This document shows, piece after piece, positions 1-7,432 of a stretch of 64,000 bases of DNA; position 1 is the first letter of the stretch; each line of letters begins with the position of its first letter. The notes under the pieces were generated by a model. The model was not told the origin of the DNA and ran no database searches. It was given only the letters and a program-made list of their open reading frames with translations. A program made the translations under genes and the position numbers. Source of the DNA: Candidatus Binatia bacterium (lineage in GTDB: Bacteria > Desulfobacterota > Binatia > HRBIN30 > BPIQ01); NCBI GenBank assembly GCA_026004195.1, contig BPIQ01000003.1, positions 310,001-374,000 on the forward strand, given 5' to 3'.

Positions 1-672
1 CACGAGACGAGCACGGGTGTGCTCAACCCGATCGCCGAGCTCGGCCGAATCGCCCGCCAGTACGGCGTCCGGTTCCTCGTGGACTCCGTGAGCGGGCTCG
101 GCGGCGACGAGCTTTCGTGGGACGACGCGGGCCCCGACCTCTGCGCCGGCACGGCGAACAAGTGCCTGCAAGGCATCCCGGGCATTTCCTTCGTCCTCGT
201 CCGGCGTCGGGTCTCCGACGAACTCGCCTCCTACCCGCGCCGCTCGCTTTCCCTCCATCTCCCCGCTCACCTCTCGGCCCAGCGTGCGGACTCCCTTCTC
301 TTCACGATGGCCGTCCAGAGTCTCTACGCCTTCGACGCGGCGCTCGCCGAGCTCGAAGAAGAGACGGTCGCCGGGAGAATCGAGCGCTACCGGGAAGCCG
401 CCGCGTTGCTCCGGCGGGGTTTCGAGGACCTGGGACTTTCCTTCCTCGTGGCCCCACCCCACCGCTCGAACTCCCTCACGGCCCTCTGGCTCCCGGCCGG
501 GAAGACCTACGAAGAACTCCACGACCGCCTCAAAGACGAGGGGTTCGTCGTCTACGCGGGACAGGGAGACTTCGCGCGGCGGATCTTCCGGGTGGCGAAC
601 ATGGGCGCGCTCGAGAGGCGCGACTTCGAGCGCTTTCTCGTCGCGCTCCGCAAGGTTCTCGGACGCCCATGA
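1..672 (+). CDS. phnW: 2-aminoethylphosphonate-pyruvate transaminase, 5'-truncated
   Basis: This is the C-terminal part of a class V, PLP-dependent aminotransferase; the reading frame is open from base 1, so the start lies outside the window. It begins in the HETSTGVLNP block and contains TANKCLQGIPG, where the Lys is the expected PLP Schiff-base residue of PhnW-type enzymes. The family interconverts phosphonoacetaldehyde plus alanine with AEP plus pyruvate. Next to a nucleotidyltransferase and a CDP-alcohol phosphotransferase, a biosynthetic role (making AEP for a phosphonolipid head group) is more likely than phosphonate breakdown; that direction is inference. Its stop overlaps the next start (ATGA), so the two are probably translationally coupled. 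Confidence 0.85.
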   Translation, partial: HETSTGVLNPIAELGRIARQYGVRFLVDSVSGLGGDELSWDDAGPDLCAGTANKCLQGIPGISFVLVRRRVSDELASYPRRSLSLHLPAHLSAQRADSLLFTMAVQSLYAFDAALAELEEETVAGRIERYREAAALLRRGFEDLGLSFLVAPPHRSNSLTALWLPAGKTYEELHDRLKDEGFVVYAGQGDFARRIFRVANMGALERRDFERFLVALRKVLGRP

Positions 673-1415
673 CGGCCATCGTGCTCGGAGCCGGCGTGGG
701 ACGCCGCCTGCGGGAGCTCACGGGGGGACGCCCGAAATGTCTTCTCCGATTCGGGGGCCGTTCGCTGCTCCGCCGCCTTCTCGAGAGTCTCGGGCGAGCG
801 GGCGTGGACCGCGCCGCCGTCGTGGTCGGCGCGGGAGCGGACGAGATCCGCGCCGAGCTCCGGGACTGGGCAGGCCCACCGCGGGTCTTTTTCGTCGAGA
901 ACCCCGACTACGAAAGGGGTGCGATCCTTTCTCTCTGGGCGGCCCGGGAGTTCTTCGACGACGCGATCCTCGTCATGGACGCGGACGTCCTCTGCCCCGT
1001 CGCCATGGTCCGGAGACTGGTCGAGTCTCCGCGCGAGAACTGCTTTCTCCTCGACGGGCGGGTCCGGAGCACGGGCGAGGAGCAGATGCTCATGGCGTCG
1101 GGGGGGCGCGTCCTCGACATCTCGCGCCGCCCCGAGCCGGGCTACGAAACCTACGGCGAGTCCGTCGGCTTCCTCAAGCTTTCCCGCGACGCGGCCCGGA
1201 CGCTGCGTGCGGTCCTCGAAGACGAAATCGCACGAGGCCGGCTCGACATCGAACACGAAGAAGCGTACCCGCGCCTCCTCCGCGCCGTCCCGGTGGGCTA
1301 CGAGCGCGTCGACGACCTCCCGTGGACCGAGATCGACTTCCCGGAAGACGTGCGCAGGGCGCGGGAGGAGATCCTACCCCTCGTCGAAGCTCTCGACGCA
1401 CGAGAAAAGGCGTGA
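669..1415 (+). CDS. pntC: Sugar-phosphate-type nucleotidyltransferase, likely AEP cytidylyltransferase
   Basis: A 248-residue NTP-transferase. The N-terminus reads AIVLGAGVGRRLRELTGGRPKCL, but with segments kept short the key parts are the Gly-rich LGAGVGRR loop and the Lys of RPKCL, which bind the nucleotide; the metal-binding DAD is seen in LVMDADVL. The start ATG overlaps the transaminase stop. LicC-like CTP:phosphocholine cytidylyltransferases and the AEP-specific enzyme PntC share this fold. Position between an AEP transaminase and a CDP-alcohol phosphotransferase supports CDP-AEP formation. The substrate is inferred from context; CTP:phosphocholine or phosphoethanolamine activity is the main alternative. 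Confidence 0.75.
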   Translation: MTAIVLGAGVGRRLRELTGGRPKCLLRFGGRSLLRRLLESLGRAGVDRAAVVVGAGADEIRAELRDWAGPPRVFFVENPDYERGAILSLWAAREFFDDAILVMDADVLCPVAMVRRLVESPRENCFLLDGRVRSTGEEQMLMASGGRVLDISRRPEPGYETYGESVGFLKLSRDAARTLRAVLEDEIARGRLDIEHEEAYPRLLRAVPVGYERVDDLPWTEIDFPEDVRRAREEILPLVEALDAREKA

Positions 1416-1455
1416 AACACTTCCTGTCTTCTGGGAACGACCGCCGCCGGAGAGC

Positions 1456-2758
1456 ATGAAAGGACGAGATCACACCGCCGATCGCCGGGTCCGCCGGGCC
1501 GTCCTCTTCGCGGGCTCGGCACCCTCGCTTCGCGTGGGCGGACGCCCGCTGGTCGAGCGGGCGCTGATCGTTCTCTCCCGCGCCGGCGTCGAAGAGTGCT
1601 ACGTCGTCGGACAGTCTCCGCCCGAACGGCGCAAAGTGGGATACCCGCGCACCATCCGCCGCATCGTCGACCACGGCCGGCGCGCCGTGGACGAGCTTCG
1701 GGCCGAAGGCGTGAAGCCCGAAGAGCCCGTCCTGTTCCTCCACACGAGCCTCCTGACCGAAGCGCCCGCGCTGCGCTCCTTCGTCCGCGGAACTTCCTTC
1801 CGCGGTTCTCTCGCCACGGCCGAGGGCGAGCCCCTGCCTCTCCTTTGCGCCACGACCGAGAAGATCCGCGAGCTCTGGGAGCCGCTACGCCGGGGCGACG
1901 GGGCTGCGCTGGCCCGCGGAGCAAGGGAAGCAGGATTCGAAGAGCGGCCGCTCGAAGGTTTCGCCGCTGTCGTGCGCACGCGGGAAGAAGCCGAGCGGGC
2001 GGTCACCCGACTCCTCCTCTCGCTCGAGAACCCGCGGGACGGCGTTCTCGACCGGTGGCTTCGCCGGAGGCTTTCGCGACCGCTGAGCCGGTTTTTCCTG
2101 CGCTTTCCTTTCCTCCGGCCCAACCACGTCACCGCTCTTTCCTTCCTGACCGCCGTCCTTTCGGCCTGGGCCTTCTCGAGGGGCAACTACGGCGCCGGAA
2201 TCGCGGGAGCGCTTCTCTTCGAATTCTCTTCCGTCCTCGACTGCTCGGACGGCGAGGTGGCACGCGTGAAACTCGAGGAAAGCCGGTTCGGCGACCTTCT
2301 CGACATCACGCTCGACGCGGCGGGAAACCTGCTCGTGTTTCTGGGCATTGCCGCGGGAGTATGGCCGCGGCTTCCGTCGGCGGGCCTTCTCGGCGCGATC
2401 CTCGCCGCCGGTATCGCCGTCGCCTTTCCCGTCGTCTCCTACGTCGAGCGACGCCTTCCCGAGCGGGGGTCCCTACTCCCGCGCCGCGCACCGTCTCGTC
2501 GCCACCCTGAGCACGCGCGATTTCTCGGCCGTGATTTTCCTCGCCGCACTCACGGGCACGCTGCCGTGGCTTCTCTGGGGAGCCGCTTTCGGCTCGCACG
2601 CTTTCTCGGTCTCGCTCGGGGCACTTCTCCTCCTGGCCCGCGCCCGCGAAAGGCACGACGAGGAAAAACCCCGGGAGGCTCCGGACCGGGCGACTCACGC
2701 CTTCGAGGGAAGGGAGAGCCCGACGGCGAGCCTTTCCCAGCCCGGGCAATCGGCGTAG
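1456..2758 (+). CDS. NTP-transferase-like/CDP-alcohol phosphatidyltransferase fusion, with apparent frameshift
   Basis: Residues about 10-190 resemble a degenerate nucleotidyltransferase domain. They are followed by a membrane CDP-alcohol phosphotransferase with a perfect catalytic motif: D262, D265-G266, A269-R270, G279, D283 and D287 in the family spacing. The enzyme should transfer a phospho-alcohol, here probably AEP from CDP-AEP, to a lipid acceptor. The frame breaks near 2465-2469, a run of five G. Before it frame 1 is coding; after it frame 2 carries the remaining membrane helices (LSTRDFSAVIFLAALTG onward) to the TAG at 2756-2758. Removing one G restores PERGPYSR and a single 433-residue protein. 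This may be a sequencing error or a true pseudogene. The gene starts 40 bases after the cytidylyltransferase. Confidence 0.75.
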
Positions 2759-2938
2759 GAGGACCCGCTTTCCGACCGCCGATGCCGAGGGCACGCGTCG
2801 TCGCTGCCCCGGCGCGATCCGAGGCAGAGGGGGTGCTCGTCGTTTTCCTCCGGGCGACAAGCCGGGCGGTGCTAGCCCGGAAAGTTCCGCGACTTTTCGG
2901 CGCAAGCCGAGACACCGGCGTTTTTCGGGCAGCGGCGC

Positions 2939-2967
2939 TTGACGCCGGGCTCGCTCCGACCTAGGCG
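2939..2967 (+). promoter_or_regulatory. Candidate promoter for the 2976 gene
   Basis: TTGACG (2939-2944), 17-base spacer, TAGGCG (2962-2967). The GTG start at 2976 lies 8 bases after the -10 box, the geometry of a leaderless mRNA. Read by eye only. Confidence 0.3.
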
Positions 2968-2975
2968 GCTCGGAA

Positions 2976-4505
2976 GTGAGGCGGGAGTGCCGGCAGGAAA
3001 CCCGGACGGGAGGAGCAACGGTCGGGGCCGCTTGCCTCCTCGCTCTCGCCGCGGCCGCCGTACGCTGGGTGCTCGTCCGCACCTCCTACGCGGCGCACGC
3101 CCACTGGGAGGAACCCGTCTTTCTGTTCGGCTCGGTCGAGCTTGCGCGCCGGGGGCTATCCGCGATCTGGGACTACCAGGACGACCTCGCCCACGGCGGT
3201 TCCCTGCCTCTTTTACTTCTCGGCACGCTCTGGGTCCGATGGTTCGGGCCTTCCATCCTGGCACTGAAGGGAATCGCGGTCGCGTGGTCGTCCGTGGCCT
3301 TCTTCGTTCTCCTCCTCGCCGTGCGCCGCGCATGGAACGGGAACGCGGCTCTTTTGTGCGGCGTTTTCCTGCTCGGGTTGTCGCCGAACCTGGCGAGGCT
3401 GCAAGCGACACTGGTCGGCTCCCATCCCGAGGCGCTCCTGCCCGCGGCGGCGGCGCTCCGGGTTTTCGCCGCGCAGGGAGGCGGGCAGACGCGGAGGGTC
3501 GCGCCGTGCCTTCTCTTCGGCTTTTTCGCCGCGACGGCGGCGTGGATGTCGCTTACCTTCGTGCCGTGGATGGCCTCCCTGGCGCTCCTCTGGCCTTTCT
3601 CCCCGCGACGGCGCCCGAGCTCGCTCGCGGGGTTGGTGGCCGGTGGAGCCCTGGGCGCGCTGCCCTGGGTTTACCAAAACCTCTACCTTCGACCGCACGG
3701 AGCCACCCTCTGGCTTCGGCGCCTTCGAGGCCACGCGCCGCGACTCCCGAGTGGCGGAGCGCACGCCGAGTGGGGCACGCTCGGTTTTTTTCCCGAGTCG
3801 TGGGGGCTCGGGCACGCAGGGGTGCCGCTCACGATCGTTCTGCTGCTCGCCTTTTTCGTGCTCGCCGGAGCCGTCGTCTTCGACCGCGACCTCCCGCCGG
3901 AGCGACGGAGATTCGCGGCCGCGCTTCTCCTCGGCACGTTGCTCGCCGCCGTGAGCCTCCGGGCCCTGCCGCTCTCGCCGGAACCGAACGAGGGGTATTA
4001 CTTCGCCCGCTTCTTCGTCGCGTTGCAGGTGCAGCTCCTGTGCACGGCGGCACTCGCCGCGGAGTGGCTCGCGAACAGGTTGGGTAACGCGCTGCGAGTG
4101 CTCTTCGCCGCCGCGGCCGTGGCGATGGGGGCCCTTTTCCTCGCTCCGCTCTTCGGGACCGGAGGACAGGTCCCTCCGGTGGAGGTTCTCTTGCGCCGGG
4201 GATGCCTGGTCTTCGGTATTGCCGAGTACGCGCGTGCAGGTGAACCCGAGCGCGCCGTCACGCGGCTCCTCTCTCTCGGCGACCGAGATTGCAGCGAGAT
4301 GGCTTGCATCGGGTTGGGATGGGCCCTCACGGACGAGTATTTGCGCTACCGGACGGCTACGGGGGCGCGCCGGGCGCTCGAGCGAGCAGGAGGGACGGCG
4401 TGCCGGAAGCGGATTTGCGGGGGAATACGCTTCGTGCTCGACCGCCGCCTGCCGCGTTCGGAGCCGCGCACGTTGCCGCCGGAAGTGCAAGAGTATTGCC
4501 GATGA
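2976..4505 (+). CDS. Multi-pass membrane protein, GT39/PMT-like
   Basis: A 509-residue protein with many hydrophobic segments. After an N-terminal helix (residues about 15-35) a periplasmic loop carries acidic and aromatic residues (AHWEEPVFLFG, IWDYQDDL), the layout of polyprenyl-phosphate-sugar glycosyltransferases of the GT39/ArnT type, but I recognise no specific subfamily. A Cys-rich C-terminal tail (CLVFG, DCSEMACIG, CRKRICGG) lies outside the last helix and may form disulfides. GTG at 2976 is the first start and sits just behind a candidate promoter; a later GTG near 3069 is possible. It follows the phosphonolipid genes but is separated by 217 bases that hold nothing else I can name. 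Confidence 0.6.
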   Translation: MRRECRQETRTGGATVGAACLLALAAAAVRWVLVRTSYAAHAHWEEPVFLFGSVELARRGLSAIWDYQDDLAHGGSLPLLLLGTLWVRWFGPSILALKGIAVAWSSVAFFVLLLAVRRAWNGNAALLCGVFLLGLSPNLARLQATLVGSHPEALLPAAAALRVFAAQGGGQTRRVAPCLLFGFFAATAAWMSLTFVPWMASLALLWPFSPRRRPSSLAGLVAGGALGALPWVYQNLYLRPHGATLWLRRLRGHAPRLPSGGAHAEWGTLGFFPESWGLGHAGVPLTIVLLLAFFVLAGAVVFDRDLPPERRRFAAALLLGTLLAAVSLRALPLSPEPNEGYYFARFFVALQVQLLCTAALAAEWLANRLGNALRVLFAAAAVAMGALFLAPLFGTGGQVPPVEVLLRRGCLVFGIAEYARAGEPERAVTRLLSLGDRDCSEMACIGLGWALTDEYLRYRTATGARRALERAGGTACRKRICGGIRFVLDRRLPRSEPRTLPPEVQEYCR

Positions 4506-4665
4506 AGCCATGGCATTCCGACCCGAATGGGGGTGAGTGTCGCCGGAGCGGAAGGCGATCGTTCCGCGCGGCGGCAAGGCCGAAAATGGTCCGCGGCCGC
4601 ACAGGTCGCGTTGGCTGCAGGCCTGGGGCTTCTTCCCTCGGAACGCTCGTTCCCGGCGCGTCCGT

Positions 4666-5715
4666 CTACCCCGCCCCGCCGCCCGAGAGCCATGGCGTCA
4701 AGAGAAATCCGAGAACGCTGAAGACGAGCTCCCGGACGCGCTTGAGGAGGGCGAGCGCCATCCCTGCAGCCTCTCCGAGCCCGAGAAGGCGGCAGAGAAG
4801 GGCCCCGCCGAGCTCGTGGACGCCGAGGCCACCGGGGAGAACGACGGAGCCGAGAGCCATCGTCGCCTGCGTGAGCGATTCCACGACGAGCGCCTGCTCC
4901 CACGTGCAGCGGACGCCCATGAGCCAGAAAAGAAGCAGCACCTCTCCCACACCGACGAACCAGGCCACGAGGTGGTACCCCACGACGAAGACGAAACCCC
5001 GGTGGTCCTTGCGGTAGAACTCGGCGAGGATGTGGTCGATTTCGGCGGCACGCCGCTCGATCCGACTCTGAAGGCGGGGGCGGAGCCGCAAGACGCGGAG
5101 GGAACGGGCGAGACGGACGAGAAGGCGCGCGCTCTGTCCGGCAATGATGGCGGCGACGACCAGAGCGCCCGCCGCCCAGGCTCCGGCGAGCCAGAGGGCA
5201 CGCGCCCGAAGGAGCCCGAGGAGGTGCGCGAAGCACACGAGCCCCAGAAGGGTGAAGAAAATCTGCCCCGTGACCAGCGCCGTCTTCGCCACCACGACCG
5301 AAGCCACGGCCGCTCCGGTCGGAACGCCGTGACGGCGCAGGAGATAGGCCTTCAGCGGCTCGCCCACGAGCCCGCCGCTCGGGGTCACGTTGTTGATGGC
5401 TTCCCCCGCGAGCCGGATGGCGTAGAGCTTCGCGAGGGAGACCTTCCCCCGTGCCGACCCGACGAACGCTCGCGCCCAGCCGAGAACGTCGAAAAAAGCG
5501 CCCACGGCGTAGGGAACGAGGATGAGCGGCGCGGCGAACCCGAGGGCGAAAAGATGGTCGCCGACCTCGCGAAACCCGACCCGGTAGAGCACGAGGAAGA
5601 CGAGGAGAAGGCCCGCGAGCACGAAGAGCGCGTTCGCGCGCCCGAGCCGAATCGGGCCGGGGGGAGGAGGGTCGAGCTTTTCGAGCTCGGCGGGAGCGGA
5701 GTCCGGACTCTTCAA
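4666..5715 (-). CDS. Flippase-like integral membrane protein (LPG synthase TM region family, UPF0104)
   Basis: About 349 residues with seven to eight hydrophobic segments and the family hallmarks AIRLAGEAINNVTPSGGLVGEP in the middle and LPGGLGVHELGG near the C-terminus (only key parts quoted). The family is the membrane domain of MprF and includes HpnL, linked to hopanoids, so a lipid-flipping or lipid-partitioning role is possible. No in-frame ATG exists near the start; TTG at 5715-5713, 7 bases after the macrodomain stop, is my choice and gives the usual family length. It is probably co-transcribed with the macrodomain gene. The open frame continues upstream through the repeat array, but that extension is not coding. 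Confidence 0.8.
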   Translation of the reverse strand: MKSPDSAPAELEKLDPPPPGPIRLGRANALFVLAGLLLVFLVLYRVGFREVGDHLFALGFAAPLILVPYAVGAFFDVLGWARAFVGSARGKVSLAKLYAIRLAGEAINNVTPSGGLVGEPLKAYLLRRHGVPTGAAVASVVVAKTALVTGQIFFTLLGLVCFAHLLGLLRARALWLAGAWAAGALVVAAIIAGQSARLLVRLARSLRVLRLRPRLQSRIERRAAEIDHILAEFYRKDHRGFVFVVGYHLVAWFVGVGEVLLLFWLMGVRCTWEQALVVESLTQATMALGSVVLPGGLGVHELGGALLCRLLGLGEAAGMALALLKRVRELVFSVLGFLLTPWLSGGGAG

Positions 5716-5722
5716 GGGGTTC

Positions 5723-6268
5723 TCACCGGAAATCCCGTGCGAGCTCGTCGAGAGCTTCTTCGTAGACCTGCAGGTCCTTTTCCGTGAAAAGGACGAAGCG
5801 CACGAGTTCGATCCCGGGAAGACGCGGGAGAGTTTCGGCGACGGTGCGCAGCGCGATGCGCGACGCCTCGCGGATCGGGAAGCGGTACGCTCCCGTGCTG
5901 ATGGAAGGAAAAGCGATCGTGCGGACACCGTTTTCGGCCGCGACCTCGAGGCTACGGCGGTAGGCGCTCGCGAGAAGGTTGGCTTCCCCGTGCCGCCCGT
6001 CGCGGTAGACGGGACCCACCGCGTGGACGACGTACTTCGCCTTGAGTTTTCCGCCGCGGGTGATCTTCGCGTCCCCGGTCGCGCAGCCCCCGAGCTTTTT
6101 GCACTCTTCGAGGATTTCCGGGCCCCCGGCCCTGTGGATGGCGCCGTCCACGCCGCCTCCCCCGAGTAGCGTCGTGTTGGCGGCGTTGACGATGGCGTCC
6201 GTGTCCTGCTGCGTGATGTCCCCCTGGACGAGCTCGATCCGACTCCGTCCGATCTCGAAACTGCGCAT
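5723..6268 (-). CDS. Macrodomain protein, O-acetyl-ADP-ribose deacetylase (MacroD/YmdB type)
   Basis: A 181-residue single macrodomain. QGDITQQDTDAIVNAANTTL and LLGGGGVDGAIHRAGG are the ADP-ribose-binding segments of MacroD-type hydrolases, with the catalytic-loop Asn and Asp present; ISTGAYRFP is the second phosphate loop. Such enzymes hydrolyse O-acetyl-ADP-ribose and remove ADP-ribose from acidic side chains. Two ATGs (6274 and 6268) are in frame. The run AAAAGGGGG ends 9 bases before the second and only 3 before the first, so 6268 is chosen. A Sir2 enzyme, which makes O-acetyl-ADP-ribose, is encoded 10 kb away. It is followed by the flippase-like gene. Confidence 0.9.
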   Translation of the reverse strand: MRSFEIGRSRIELVQGDITQQDTDAIVNAANTTLLGGGGVDGAIHRAGGPEILEECKKLGGCATGDAKITRGGKLKAKYVVHAVGPVYRDGRHGEANLLASAYRRSLEVAAENGVRTIAFPSISTGAYRFPIREASRIALRTVAETLPRLPGIELVRFVLFTEKDLQVYEEALDELARDFR

Positions 6269-6357
6269 GACCATCGGCCCCCTTTTCGGCACGAAAGATA
6301 CGACGACATGCAAGGGAGAGCACGCCCCGGCGTCTCGTGCAACTCTCCGGGAGGGAG

Positions 6358-6900
6358 GGCCACGACTCGGACGCGTTCGTACGATCGCCTCCTTCCGGAC
6401 AAGTCGGAGGGCCACGCTCTGTCGTGGCCATGGCCGCATACGCCGACGTCGTTCATTCGGGACGCGACGGAGCGCGTACGTGCGACGGGTTCGTGTTCGT
6501 CCATGGTACGCCGCACGTCGTTGTCACGACACGGACGCGCTCGTACGATCGCCTCCTTCCGGACAAATCGGAGGGCCACGCTCTGTCGTGGCCATGGCCG
6601 CATACGCCGACGTCGTTCATTGGGGACGCGACGGAGCGCGTCCCTCCGCGGGGTTCGTGTCCGTCCATTGGACGCGACGGAGCGCGTACGTGCGACGGGT
6701 TCGTGTTCGTCCATGGTACGCCGCACGTCGTTGTCACGACACGGACGCGTTCGTACGGTCGCCTCCTTCCGGACAAATCGGAGGGCCACGCTCTGTCGTG
6801 GCCATGGCCGCATACGCCGACGTCGTTCATTCGGGACGCGACGGAGCGCGTCCCTCCGCGGGACACGCCGGGACGCGACGGAGCGCGTCCCTCGGAGGGC
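6358..6900. repeat. Imperfect tandem repeat array with hairpin modules
   Basis: Three long copies of one unit begin at about 6361, 6525 and 6735 (periods 164 and 210). Each runs from CACGACxCGGACGCG through the block CTCTGTCGTGGCCATGGCC to a hairpin module. The core of the module is GGACGCG-ACGGAG-CGCGTCC, a 7-bp inverted repeat round the loop ACGGAG. Module cores start at 6460, 6624, 6670, 6834 and 6871; those at 6624, 6834 and 6871 are perfect, the other two end in GTAC. The 46-base difference between periods is an extra module. Long open frames cross the array in several frames only because it is GC-rich and nearly stop-free. It lies between divergent genes. Confidence 0.9.
6834..6890. repeat. 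Pair of perfect hairpin modules (REP-like)
   Basis: GGACGCG (6834-6840), loop ACGGAG, CGCGTCC (6847-6853), then the same hairpin at 6871-6890. Both are followed by CTCGG or CTCCG. The same element in the opposite orientation is at 13090-13109. The size, palindrome and intergenic position resemble REP elements; no adjacent TnpA-REP transposase is present. Confidence 0.75.
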
Positions 6901-6905
6901 GCGAA

Positions 6906-6934
6906 TTGACTCCGATTGCACCGCTCCCTACGAT
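6906..6934 (+). promoter_or_regulatory. Candidate promoter for pgpA-cinA-thpR
   Basis: TTGACT (6906-6911), 17-base spacer, TACGAT (6929-6934), directly after the last repeat module and 30 bases before the pgpA start. It is one of the best promoter matches in the window. Confidence 0.55.
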
Positions 6935-6964
6935 CGGCGCGCTCCGAGAAAGAGGCATCCTCCT

Positions 6965-7432
6965 TTGCGTCGACTCGTCGTGGCCATCGCTTCGGGCGGT
7001 TTCGTCGGTTACATCCCCGTCGTTCCTGCCACGTTCGGCTCGCTCTGGGGTATCCCGCTCTTCTGGTGCGTATCGAAACTGCCGCCGTGGGCCTGGGCTC
7101 TCGCCGTGCTCGCCACGGTCGGCGCCTCCTGCTGGGTGGCCGAGCGTGCCGAGGAGTACTTCGGGGAGAAAGACAGCAGCAAGATCGTGGTCGACGAGAT
7201 CGCGGGCTATCTCGTGACGACGCTCTGGCTTCCGTTCGGCGCTTTCCACGCCGCCGTGGCCTTCGTCGCATTCCGGTTTTTCGACATCGTCAAGATTTTC
7301 CCGGCGCGCTCGATCGACCGCTCCGTTCCGGGGGGGCTCGGCGTGGTTCTCGACGACGTCGTCTCGGGCGTGTACGCGAATCTTTTCACGCGCCTTTTTT
7401 TGCTCCTCTGGGTGCGCGGAGGCACGGGGTGA
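6965..7432 (+). CDS. pgpA: Phosphatidylglycerophosphatase A
   Basis: A 155-residue membrane protein, the usual PgpA length. PGTFGS-type N-terminal motif appears as VPATFGSLWG, followed by the conserved KDSSKIVVDEIAGYLV and FRFFDIVKIFPA segments, which hold the catalytic acidic residues. It dephosphorylates phosphatidylglycerophosphate to phosphatidylglycerol in the inner membrane. TTG at 6965 is chosen because no ATG fits and it gives the family length; GTG at 6980 is an alternative. The frame is open far upstream through the repeats, which is not coding. Its stop overlaps the cinA start (GTGA). Confidence 0.9.
   Translation: MRRLVVAIASGGFVGYIPVVPATFGSLWGIPLFWCVSKLPPWAWALAVLATVGASCWVAERAEEYFGEKDSSKIVVDEIAGYLVTTLWLPFGAFHAAVAFVAFRFFDIVKIFPARSIDRSVPGGLGVVLDDVVSGVYANLFTRLFLLLWVRGGTG

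Noticed and set aside
2976-4505. Assigning the membrane protein to a specific glycosyltransferase.
   Set aside because: Topology and acidic loop fit GT39-like enzymes, but no subfamily motif is clear, so only a general call is given.
6358-6900. The repeat array as a CRISPR array.
   Set aside because: The periods (164 and 210) are too long and irregular, the intervening sequence is itself repeated rather than unique, and no cas gene is near.
4666-6921. A 751-residue minus-strand frame that would extend the flippase-like protein through the macrodomain gene and the repeat array.
   Set aside because: The upstream two-thirds overlap a clear macrodomain gene in another frame and translate the repeats; only the part from 5715 downward resembles a protein family.
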